Assembly (NCBI GenBank): GCA_905221605.1
Contig: CAJNDS010002557.1
Coordinates: 505,001-569,000, forward strand
Source of the DNA: Symbiodinium natans
Lineage: Eukaryota > Sar > Dinophyceae > Suessiales > Symbiodiniaceae
DNA length: 64,000 bases
Reading direction: 5' to 3'
Under the pieces are notes generated by a model. The model ran no database searches. It saw only the letters and a program-made list of their open reading frames with translations, and had not been told where the DNA came from. Each line of letters opens with the position of its first letter. Position 1 is the first letter of the stretch. The position numbers and the translations under genes are program-made. This document shows, in pieces, positions 54,768-64,000 of this stretch.

Positions 54768-54796
54768 AGGTCGCCACATGCCAGCGCCAGAACTCG
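54768..54796 (+). CDS. Possible exon with a canonical GTAAGT donor
   Basis: CTTCAG, then 29 nt (VATCQRQNS in one frame), then GTAAGT. It is the only textbook GTAAGT donor I noted beside an exon-like segment. The product is unknown. Confidence 0.25.
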
Positions 54797-54949
54797 TAAG
54801 TCTCATGCACCAGAACAGGGAACACATGCACCTAAGGTTTAGGGTTAGGGTTTAGGGTTTAGGATTTGGGGTTTGGGGTTTAGGGTGTAGGGTTTAGGGT
54901 TTAGGGTTTAGGGTTTGGGGTTTAGGGTTTAGGGCTACAGCAAACCCCT

Positions 54950-55440
54950 AAAAGTTGGACACCTTTTTAAAGGACAAATAGTGCTGGGATTCCCTATACT
55001 TTACTCTTAGGGATTGAGGCCATTGAGTTTCCAACTTTTTGGCTTCTACTATGAATCTCCGGAGCACAGAAGCAGGAGCACCAGAACATGAATGCAACAA
55101 CACCAGAGCAGAAGCCACGCTTATCACAAGAGCTAGAACGCCAAACAGAAACAATACTGGACCCACCACATTCAGTCAACACAGCACCTCAGATAGAATA
55201 AGATCAAGTCGTGAGGTTTCTTTCAGAGATACTCAGGTGTCACAAAATTTGCCACATGAGATCTTACTACATGAGCCAGAACTAAACGCTTGTCATCCAA
55301 ATTGAGAAACGAATGTCTTTGAAATTGTGTGGAATCTTTGCTGAGTTGCTTCATGTAAGGTGAACAAGAGATAAATTCTATTCACCTGCCCATGAAGCAG
55401 CAAGCAGAGATATAGATTCAATAGGATTTTGGCAATGTTG
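54950..55440. other. Composition change: AT-richer unique segment
   Basis: Just after the last TTTAGGG array the DNA becomes AT-richer and free of telomere-like units. A plus-strand open frame (55,039-55,302) reads STMNLRSTEAGAPEHE and so on, with no recognisable family and no splice evidence. Possibly a fragment of a mobile element. Confidence 0.4.
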
Positions 55441-55454
55441 CTAAATCCAGGTTT

Positions 55455-55553
55455 GCCACGGTTCGGTTTCTGAGAACCGAACCTTAATTATGCGCGGTTC
55501 GGTTCCAGTCCGGTTCGGTTCGCACGGTTCGGTTCGGCGGTTCGGACGGTTCG
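55455..55553 (+). repeat. CGGTTCGGTT cluster, left
   Basis: About nine GGTTCGG-type motifs, including a small hairpin (GGTTCGGTT...AACCGAACC). A second cluster of the same motif, same strand, is at 63,616-63,722. Confidence 0.8.
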
Positions 55554-56169
55554 CATTCAGTGCATGTCACTACAAGGGTACCCTAAACCGTATGACAAAA
55601 GCCGTCGTTTCATTCAAGGTATGTTGTGCTCACCTTGTGATGGGGGGTTGAAATCTAGAAAACCCTCAACCCTACACCGTGCAATCTGGCAGCTCTGTGG
55701 CTTGAAAAGCGTACTCCCGGGAAGCAGGGCGAGCACAAGCGGGGGAGTAGCTTTGTGGCTTGAATTCTCGGGGGAAGCAGGGAGGCACGCGGGGGAGGAC
55801 ACAATCTGGCAGCTTTGGGGCCTGAATTGTCCCCGCACGGGCCGGGGGGGAGCAGGGAGGTACGCGGGGGAGTATACAGTAAGAACGCTGTATAAGAAAA
55901 CGGTTTTCCGGCGGTAGGGTACCCTAAGTTTCTTAGTTTCCATTACCCATGTACCCGGGGGGTTTGAGCCTAGGGTAGGCTTAGTTTCTAAACTAGTTTC
56001 TTAAGGGAGTACGCTATGCCACTAGACCAAACCCACACATACAGGCAGGTTTTCGCGAGTTCCCCGTCCTGTTTTTGCTTCGGGGTTCAGGGCCCGGGAA
56101 TTATGGTTCTGAGTGGTGTGTGTGTGTGTGTGTGTGTCTCTGGCTTAGGGTGGGATTTTGAAAGCCTGA

Positions 56170-56560
56170 AATGTCCCAGAATTGTACTCCCCCGCGCTTC
56201 TGCCGTCCCCCGTCCCCCCAAAACGCGGGGGAGTACAGTTTTAGAGATTTTCAGGCCCGAAAAGTCCTAGAATTGTACTCCCCCGCGCTTCTGCCGTCCC
56301 CCGTCCTCCCAGAACGCGGGGGAGTACAGTTTTAGAGATTTTCAGGCCTGAAAAGTCCCAGATGTGTACTTCCCCAAAACGCGGGGGAGTACAGTTTTAG
56401 AGATTTTCAGGCCCGAAAAGTCCCAGAATTGTACTCCCCCGCGCTTCTACCGTCCCCCGTCCCCCCAAAACGCGGGGGAGTACAGTTTTAGAGATTTTCA
56501 GCCCTCAAAAGTCCCAGAATTGTACTCCCCCGCGCTTCTGCCGTCCCCCGTCCCTAAACT
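56170..56560 (+). repeat. 91-bp tandem repeat with a palindromic GTACTCCCCCGCG core
   Basis: Units start ATTGTACTCCCCCGCGCTTC at 56,181, 56,272, 56,428 and 56,519; the spacing of 91 bp is exact for two pairs, and one unit (about 56,365) is truncated. Each has GTACTCCCCCGCG followed about 35 bp later by its reverse complement CGCGGGGGAGTAC, so each can form a hairpin. Related GCGGGGGAGTA pieces lie at 55,735-55,880. Confidence 0.92.
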
Positions 56561-56759
56561 CCAGAAATCACAAAAATCAACACAAAAAATATTTTCAATA
56601 TTTAATGGCTACCGCCAGTGCCGCCGACCCCCAACTCTAAACCCTAAACCCCAAACCCCAAACCCGAAACCCGAAACCCGAAACCCGAAACCGGAGGGGT
56701 TGCGGTAGTTCAGGGTTTTTTTGATATTCAGGGCACTGGTCGTCATTGCCTCGCTGTAA

Positions 56760-58980
56760 ATGCTGGGCACGGGAAGGGTGCATGGGGAGATGGGGTGGGG
56801 AGAGCGGGGAGGGCGGAGCGGGCGGGCATGCACATGGGCCCTTTCAAATCATCTGATAGGGGCATGGGGCCACGAGGCCATGGGGAGGGTGGGTGGTGGC
56901 AGCCATGTGAGACATGGGGCAATGAGCTGAAGCCTCTAAAAGAAGGGAAGGCGGAGCGGGCGGGCATGCACTGGGGCCCTTTAAAGTCATCTGATAGGGT
57001 CTAGGGGCATGGGGCCACGGGGCCATGGGAAGGGTGCATGGGGGGGGGGGGGGAGAGCGGGGAGGGCGGAGCGGGCGGGTAAAGTCATCTGAATGGGCGC
57101 ATGGGGTACGGGGCCATGGGAAACGTGCATGGGGGGAAGGGGTGTGTGGGTGGTGGCAGCCATGTGGGATCCTGGGGCCAGGAGGGGGCCATGGAAGGTC
57201 ATGGGGCTATGAGCCATGGGTGCCAGGGGGTCGAGGGCATAGGGGCCATGGGATGGAGTGGAGGGGGGGGGAGAGTGGGGAGGGTGGAGTGGGCGGGCAT
57301 GGGGGGGGGGGGGAGGAGAGCGGGGAGGGCCCTTCAAAGTCATCTGATAGGGGCATGGGGCCACGGGGCCATGGGAAGCGTGCATGGGAAAGGTGTGTGT
57401 GGGTGGTGGCAGGCATGTGGGATCCTGGGCCATGAGCTGGAGCCCCTAAAAGACCAAAACACCCATGAGGTGTGGGTGGTGGGAGCCATGTGGGACCATG
57501 GGTGCCAGGGGGTCGAGGGCATGGGGGGCCATAAGATGCAGCGGGAGAGCGAGGAGGCCACAGTCATCTGATAGGGTCATGGGGCCATGGGGGCACAGGG
57601 GGTCGAGGGCATGGGGGCCATGGGATGGAGCGGGTGGAGCGGAGTGGGCACGGACTTGGAGCCATGTGGGATCATGCGGCCATGAACTGGAGCCCCCAAA
57701 AGAATGCTAAAACACTCATGAGGTGTGGGTGGTGGGAGCCATGTCAGATCATGGGGCTATGAGCCATGGGTGCCAGGCGGTCGAGGGCATGGGGGTTATG
57801 GGATGGAGCGGGCGGAGCGGGCATGCACTGGGTCTAGGGGCATGGGGCCACGGCGCCATGGGAAGGGTGCATGGGGGGGGGGGGGGGGGAGGGGGGAGAG
57901 GGGGGCGGGGCATGCGCTGGGGCCCTGATAGGGGCTGGGGCATGGGGCCCGGGGCCATGCAAGGGTGCATGGGGGGGGGGGGAGGAGAGCGGGGAGGGTG
58001 GAGCGGCGCCAGGGCCCTTTAAAGTCATCTGATAGGGGCATGGGGTGACGGCCCATATGGGGGGAAGGGGTGTGTGGGTGGTAGCAGCCATGTGGGATCT
58101 TTGGGGGTTAGGGGGGCACAGGGGGTCGAGGGCATGGGGGCCATGGGATGGAGCGGGCGGAGCGGGCACCGGAAGGGTGCACTGGGGGATGCAGCCCTTT
58201 CAAGTCATCTGATAGGGGCATGGGGCCACGGGGCCATGGGAAGGGTGCATGGAGGGGGAGGGTGTGTGGGTGGTGGCAGCCATGTGAGACATGGGGCGAT
58301 GAGCTGAAGCCTCTAAAAGAATGCCAAAACATCCGTGAGGTGTGGGTGGTGGGAGCCATGTGGGATCATGGGGCCATGAGCCATGCATGGGTGCCAGGGG
58401 GTCGAGGGTATGGGGGCCATGCGATGGACGTGGGAAGGGTGCATTGGGGGGGGGGGGTGAGAGCGGGGAAAGCGGAGCGGGCGGGGCCCTTTCTCATCTG
58501 ATAGGGGCATGGGGCCACGGGGCCATTGGAAACGTGCATGGGGGGTAGGGGTGTGTGGGTGGTGGCAGCCATCTGAGCTGGAGCCGGGGTCGAGGGCATG
58601 GAGCCGGAATCAAAAGGGCAGAGCAGGTGGAGGGGGCGGGGAGAACGGGCACGTGGGGTGGGGAGAGCGGGGAGGGTGGAGCGGGCGGGCCGGCGCCATG
58701 GGAAGGGTGCATGGAGGGGGAGGATGTGTGGGTGGTGGCAGCCATGTGGGGCCACGGGGCCATGGGCAGCGTGCATGGGGTGTGTGGGTGGTGGCAGCCA
58801 TGTGGGATCCTGGGGCCATGAGCTGGAGCCCCTAAAAGAATGCCAAAACACCCATGAGGTGTGGGACCATGGGTGCCAGGAGGTGGAGGGCATGGGGGCC
58901 ATAGGATGCAGCGGCCGGAGTGGGCGGGCGGGGAGGCCGGAGCGGGCAGGCATGCGCCGGGGCCCTTTACAGTCATCTGA
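56760..58980 (+). repeat. G-rich complex satellite, left block
   Basis: Irregular units built from GTCATCTGATAGGGGCATGG, CCACGGGGCCATGGGAAGGG, GTGCATGGGGG, GAGCGGGGAGGGCGGAGCGG and a module with AATGCCAAAACA and GAGGTGTGGGTGGTGG. The strand is strongly G-rich. Many long open frames appear on both strands (up to 268 codons) but all follow the repeat. The GTCATCTGATA core occurs about 17 times over both blocks. Confidence 0.92.
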
Positions 58981-60350
58981 TATAGGAAAAACCGCTCCGG
59001 ACGGGGAGTGTGTGATTGACGGCCACTGGTGTTGGCAACGCAAAAACGGCCTGGACTGGCAGCTTGTTGGGGCTGTTGAAGCGATGCGCGCTTTCTTGCG
59101 CGAATAAAAGCTCGAACCCAGCAAGCAATGACTTCGGAAGGGTTTGCTGAGGCTTTTGCCCTCACGCTCCAAGTGATTGCAGCATCATTTACTTGATTCA
59201 CCTGTGGTTTGCGCTTGCGCTCTCCTTTTGCATGTGGCTTGATTTGTGGGGCTACTCCAGAGAATGCGGTCGCAAGAGGGGCGCTTGCTGCAATTTAATG
59301 ATCCGCCGCTTTTAGGGAGAGGTGGGCACGTGGGGGAGGGGGCATTCCAAACGGTTTCGGGCCGGCGCAAGCGATGGACGTTAAGGTCCTTGGAGCTTTT
59401 CACCAGAAGCCTGCGGAGGTGACAGGTTTGCAGCAGTTCATTTAATTCCAACTCCAGCGCGTGGAAAGCAGCCAAACCATGAGATTTCGAGCGTTTTTGA
59501 CGCGCGCAGGTGTTTGGCGGCCATTTCATTACCCAAAAAAGCCAAAACGCTTCGGAAGCCCTCGCCACCCGCACGATGTTTGCACGGATGCGCGGAGGTT
59601 GCACGGAGGTTGCACGGTGGTGCACGAAGGTGGCACGAAGGTTGCACGGAGGTGCACGAAGGTGGCACGAAGGTTGCACGGAGGTGCAGGGTGGTTGCAC
59701 GGGGGTTGCACGGGGGTTGCCGGGGTTCGCGCAGAGGTGACGCAGGGTTTCCGCAAAAGTGCTGTCGAAATTCCGTCGAAAGCTGCTGGAGGCTGGCTGC
59801 TGCCCGGAAAGCCTTCAAAATCCTCCAAAAACTCAAGAAAACAAGCCCGAAGGCCTGAAAGAACCCAAAAAAAATTGCAGTGCAGTTGCGGATCCTTTTC
59901 GGCCATTGCCCGTCCATTCTGGGGTTTCGCCCATTCCGTGCGCGTTTTCCCGTTCCTCGCTCATTTTCTCTCGGGCCTAAGGCCACAGACAAGACACATT
60001 GGCCAGAGTTTTTGTGAACTTGATCTCCTACGTGACTGTAGGCAGACTGTGTGAAATGACAGCTGACAGTGGCAAGGGCTAGAGTTGCTCGTGGGTCTCC
60101 AAAGCGGTAGACACTGAAGCCGAAGTCTTACCCCCGAAACCTGTAATTCCACTCAAGACTGGCGACGCATTTGTCGCAAAACTCCAAAATCTCGGTATTG
60201 CCTAAAGCAAAAGGCCCAAAGCCCCAGGCCTAGAAGGCGTTTTGGCTCTAAAGATCTCAGGACTTCGAGTTCAGGCTTAGTGCGTCTGTGTTCAGTGCAG
60301 GAACTCCCTAATGAGACCCTGCAGGTCCAGTGCGGCTTTTCTGAATCTGA
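58981..60350. other. Unique segment splitting the satellite
   Basis: Not repeat at its edges. A plus frame from about 58,988 reads GKTAPDGECVIDGHWCW then QRKNGLDWQLVGAVEAMRAF and stops at 59,105; it has protein-like composition but no known family. Minus frames at 59,185-59,700 and 59,438-59,992 partly overlap the tandem repeat at 59,580-59,740. Possibly an inserted element. Confidence 0.4.
59580..59745 (+). repeat. Short tandem repeat GCACGAAGGTTGCACGGAGG
   Basis: About a dozen degenerate 10-13-bp units (GGTTGCACGGA, GGTGCACGAA, GGTGGCACGAA). Open frames (CTEVARWCTKVAR) are repeat-derived. Confidence 0.9.
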
Positions 60351-63262
60351 TAGAGTCGAGGGCCATGGCGCCACGGGGGCACAGGCGGGCGGAGCAGGCG
60401 GAGGGGGCGGGGAGAGCGGGGGGCGGGCATGCGTTGGGGCCCTAAAGTCATACGATATGGTCTAGGGGCCTGGGGCCACGGGGCTGTGGTAGGAGCCATG
60501 TGGGATCATCTGGGAAGGGTGCTTGGGAGAGGGGAAGGGCTGTGGGTGTTGGAGTCTGTGGGATCATGCGGCCATGAGCTGGAGCGCCTAAAAGAATGCT
60601 AAAACACTCATGAGGTGTGGGTGGTGGGAGCCAGCTGGGATCATGGGGCTATGAGCCATGGGTGCCAGGGGGTTGAGGGCGTGGGGGTTATGGGATGGAG
60701 CGGGCGGAGCGGGCGGAGGGGGCGGGGAGAGCGGGGAGGGTGGAGATGGGGCCCTTTAAAGTCATCTGAGCATGGGGGGAAGGGGTGGGTGGTGGCAGCC
60801 ATGTGGGATCCTGGGGCCATGAGCTGGAGCCGGGGTCGAGGGCATGGAGGCGGGGTTGAGGGCATGGGGCCATGGAATGGAGCGGGCGGAGCGGGCGGAG
60901 GGGGCGGGTTCAAGTCATCTGATAGGGGCATGGGGCCACGGGGCCATGGGAAGCGTGCATGGAGGGGGAGGGTGTGTGGGTGGTGGCAGCCATGTGAGAC
61001 ATGGGGCCATGAGCTGGAGCCCCTAAAAGAATGCCAAAACATCCATGAGGTGTGGGTGGTGGGAGCCATGTGGGATCATGGGGCCATGAGTCATAGGTGC
61101 CAAAGGGTCGAGGGCATGGGGGCCATGCGATGGACATGGCATGCACTTGGGGCCCTTCAAAGTCATCTGATAGGGGCATATGGGGCCACGGGGGCATAGG
61201 AAACGTGCGTGGGGAGAAGGGGTGTGTGGGTGGTGGCAGCCATGTGGGATGCTGGGGCCATGAGCTGGAGCCGGGGTCGAGGGCATGGAGCCGGGGTCGG
61301 GGCATGGGGGCCGTGGGCTGGGCGGAGCGGGGGGAGGGTGCCTGGGGGGATGGGGTGGGGAGCGGGCGGGCATGGATTGGGGCCCTTTCAAGTCATCTGA
61401 TAGCCGCGGAACCATGGGAAGCGTGCAGGGTGTGTGGGTGGCGGCAGCCAGGAGAGCGGGGAGGGCGGAGTGCATGGAGCCAATGGAGCGGGCGGAGCGG
61501 GCAGAGGGGCGGGGAGAGCGGGCACGAAGGGTGCATGGGGGGATGGGGAGGGGAGAGCGGGAGGGCGGAGCGGGCCAGGGGGTTGAGGGCGTGGGGGTTA
61601 TGGGATGGAGCGGGCGGAGGGGGTGGGGGGAGCGGGGAGGGCGGCGGGCAGGCATGCACTGGGGCCCTTTAAAGTCATCTGATAGGGTCTAGGGGCATGG
61701 GGCCACGGGGCCATGGTCATGGGGCCATGAGCCATGGCAGAGTGGCGGAGAGAGCGGCAAGACTGGGGCTATGAGCTGGAGCCGAGGTCGAGGGCATGGA
61801 GCCGGGGTCGAGGGCATGGGGGCCATGGGGCCATGGAGGGGGAGGGTGTGTGGGTGGTGGCAGCTATGTGAGACATGGAGCCATGAGCTGGAGCCCCTAA
61901 AGAATGCCAAAACATCCATGAGGTGTGGGTGGTGGGAGCCATGTGGGATCATGGGGCCCATGAGCCATGGGTGCCAGGGGGTCGAGGGCATGGGGGCCAT
62001 GCGATGGAACGCGCGGAGTGGGTGGAGTGGCAGAGAGAGCGGCAAGACTGGGGCCATGAGCTGGAGCCGGGGTCGGGCATGGAGCGAGGGCATGGGGGCC
62101 ATGGGGCCATGAGCCATGGACATGTGCATGGGGGGGGGGGTGAGAGCGGGGAGGGCGGAGCGGGCGGGCATGAGTCATCTGATAGGGGCATGAAGTCACG
62201 GTCCCATGACAGAAGGGGTGTGTGGGTGGTGGCAGCCATGTGGGATCCTGGGGCCATGAGCTGGAGCGGGGTCGAGGGCAGCATGGGGCCACGGGGCCAT
62301 GGGAAGGGTGCGTGGGGAGAGCGGGGAGGGCGGAGCGGGCGGGCATGTATTGGGGCCCTTTCAAGTCATCTGATAGGGGCATGGGGCCACGGGGCCATGG
62401 GAAGGGTGCATGGAGGGGGAGGGTGTGTGGGTGGTGGCAGCCATGTGAGACATGGAGTCATGAGCTGGAGCCCCTAAAAGAATGCCAAAACATCCATGAG
62501 GTGTGGGTGGTGGGAGCCATGTGAAATCATGGGGCCATGAGCCATGGGTGCCAGGGGGTCGAGGGCATGGGGGCCATGCGATGGAACGGGCGGAGTGGGG
62601 GGGAGTGGCGGAGAGAGCGGCAAGACTGGGGCCATGAGCTGGAGCCGGACATGGGAAGGGTGCATGGGGGGGGGGGGGGTGAGAGCGGGGAGGGCGGAGC
62701 GGGCGGGCATGCACTGGGGCCCTTTAAAGTCATCTGATAGGGGCATGGGGCCACGGGGCCATGGGAAACGTGCATGGAGCCGTTTAAAGTCAGTCTTTAA
62801 AGTCAGGGCCATGAATTGGAGCCGGGGTCGAGGGCATGGAGCCGGGGTCGAGGGCATGGGGGCCATGGAATGGAGCGGGCGGAGCGGGCGGAGGGGGCGG
62901 GGAGAGCGGGCGGGAAGGGTGCATGGAGGGATGGGGTGGGGAGAGCGGGGAGGGCGGAGCGGGCGGGCATGGATTGGGGCCCTTTCAAGTCATCTGATAG
63001 GGGCATGGGGCCACGGGGCCATGGGAAGGATGCATGGAGGGGGAGGGTGTGTGGGTGGTGGCAGCCATGTGAGACATGGGGCCATGAGCTGGAGCCCCTA
63101 AAAGAATGCCAAAACATCCATGAGGTGTGGGTGGTGGCAGCCATGTGGGATCCTGGGGCCATGAGCTGGAGCCGGGGTCGAGGGCATGGAGGCATGGGGG
63201 CCATGCGATGGAACGGGCGGAGTGGGCGGAGTGGCGGAGAGAGCGGCAAGACTATGGGTCTT
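60351..63262 (+). repeat. G-rich complex satellite, right block
   Basis: Same units as 56,760-58,980 in the same orientation, with more complete copies of the module GAGCTGGAGCCCCTAAAAGA and GTCGAGGGCATGG. Open frames up to about 195 codons are not genes. Confidence 0.92.
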
Positions 63263-64000
63263 CACTAGCGCCTCCCCCGCTCAAAGCTGGGGTCGGCGGA
63301 TAGACCCCGTAAAAAGTCCCCAAAATCCTACACAAACACAACCCCAAATCCCAAAAACACTTCGCACCTTAATCCTAAACCCCCTGAAACCCCAAAACCA
63401 TAAATCCGAACAAAACATATTTTCAAAATAGACCTCAACAGAGTTTCTACCCAAAAAACACCACCAAATCCGATACAAAAACAACACCAAAGCCCACAAA
63501 AAGACCTAAACGACCAAAACTAAACACCCAAAATCCCTACCCCCTAACCCCTCCACTCACTCCTTCCCTCCACTTCACTCCACTCCACTCCACCCGTTAG
63601 GCTTCAGAACCTTTTCCGGTTCGGTTTTCTACGGTTCGTACCCGGTTCGGTTCGCTCTCGTTTCGGTTCTTTATCGGTCCGGTTCTCGCGGTTCCGGTTC
63701 CCGGTTCGCGGTTCGGTCCCGCGGCTTTCCTGTAAATCCACATGTAACCCTCAGCCCTAGACCCTAAATGCCTGAACCCAAGGCCCAGACTGTGTTGGAG
63801 CTCTTCTCCCACCCGAAACAGATGAAGCGTAAGCCCAAAACCCTCTCAGCTCGAGCAGGAATTCATTCGCCTCTTGAGGGAGGCGTGGCAGCTTTCCCCC
63901 AAACCCCAAACCTGAACAGGTCGAGGCACTTTGAGGTCTTCCTAGTAGTAGCGTAGGTAACCTTGAACCTTTTTGGGGTAGTAGAATCCCCTTATAATCC
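63263..64000. other. Right end: unique A/C-rich DNA and second CGGTTCGG cluster
   Basis: 63,300-63,600 is A/C-rich with no gene seen. 63,616-63,722 repeats the CGGTTCGGTT cluster of 55,455 on the same strand. From 63,740 single CCCTAAA-like units reappear, and the window ends inside a unit of the TAGGGTTCCCTTATA family of 15,757. Confidence 0.6.

Larger units (their letters stand above)
1..54940. repeat. Dispersed interstitial telomere-type arrays (TTTAGGG / CCCTAAA)
   Basis: By eye there are on the order of one hundred arrays of the 7-bp unit TTTAGGG or its complement, from 3 to about 50 units, roughly one every 500 bp. Both orientations are common and often alternate. They fill the spaces between exons of the S8 gene and are never inside an exon I can support. 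Single units often drift (TTTGGGG, TTTCGGG, TTCAGGG, GGTTTAGGA). TTTAGGG is the telomere unit of plants and of many alveolates including dinoflagellates. Here the arrays are interstitial: unique coding DNA lies on both sides and polarity flips repeatedly, so this is not a chromosome end. The last array ends near 54,940. Confidence 0.97.

Noticed and set aside
56795-63268. Many 100-268-residue frames in the satellite
   Set aside because: Present on both strands and in several frames, His/Pro- or Gly/Trp-rich, tracking the satellite unit.
1-64000. The window as a telomere or subtelomere end
   Set aside because: Arrays switch polarity dozens of times and have gene exons between them. A chromosome end would show one orientation running to the terminus.
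1-64000. Land-plant origin, because TTTAGGG is the plant telomere unit
   Set aside because: Exons of 20-90 nt, mostly GC donors, AG|G acceptors without clear pyrimidine tracts and the Cys-rich domain do not fit a plant gene.
1-64000. Spliced-leader sequence, tRNA or rRNA genes
   Set aside because: I looked for a relict of the dinoflagellate spliced leader and for tRNA-like cloverleaf boxes by eye and saw none convincing; a covariance-model search would be needed to exclude them.

Overview
ORGANISM. The window looks like nuclear DNA of a dinoflagellate (possibly another alveolate). Five things point there: (1) about a hundred islands of the telomere-type heptamer TTTAGGG/CCCTAAA are scattered through it on both strands; (2) the one clearly recognisable gene is cut into more than 20 very short exons (20-90 nt) separated by introns of about 70 bp to 4 kb; (3) about 15 of roughly 19 introns whose phase can be followed appear to start with GC rather than GT, and nearly all end in AG followed by G; (4) a downstream Cys-rich exon set ends in a CC-x-C-G motif of a type I remember from dinoflagellate proteins; (5) long Ser/Thr-rich linkers. 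There is no operon, Shine-Dalgarno site, tRNA, rRNA or CRISPR array. No organism name can be proved from the sequence alone.

LAYOUT. 1-3.4 kb: repeat-filled DNA with weak exon candidates and a 20-bp minisatellite (1721-2160). 3.4-19.6 kb, plus strand: a secreted or membrane subtilisin-like (S8) serine peptidase, traceable exon by exon through propeptide, Asp, His, Asn and Ser motifs to the end of the catalytic fold. 19.6-49.1 kb, plus strand: probably the rest of the same gene. It holds a Cys-rich domain (23.65-25.13 kb), a Ca-binding-like Asp/Asn loop (27.3 kb), six Ser/Thr-rich exons (29.5-31.7 kb), helical exon fragments (32.9-42.4 kb), and a Cys/hydrophobic exon followed by two acidic tail exons that end in a stop (47.16-49.11 kb). 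49.1-54.9 kb: more repeat-laden DNA with weak exon candidates, perhaps the next gene in the same direction. 54.95-63.75 kb: the TTTAGGG islands stop and a different repeat landscape takes over: CGGTTCGGTT clusters at both ends, a 91-bp palindromic repeat and about 5 kb of G-rich complex satellite split by a 1.4-kb unique segment.

HOW IT WORKS TOGETHER. The genic part is mostly intron, and the introns are largely built of telomere-like arrays. Many carry TTTAGGG near the 5' splice site and CCCTAAA near the 3' splice site, so the pre-mRNA could fold into long hairpins that bring the splice sites together. Several arrays are flanked by direct repeats of about 13-22 bp of unique sequence, and one array sits inside a dispersed element present uninterrupted elsewhere in the window. 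This suggests that the arrays are insertions (telomere-repeat introner-like elements), not relics of a chromosome end. That is the most unusual thing here.

LIMITS. Exon boundaries were set by hand from protein-family similarity, phase continuity and AG acceptors. GC is frequent, so single donor calls can be off by a few bases. Exons after 19.6 kb are assigned to the S8 gene by strand, phase and order only.
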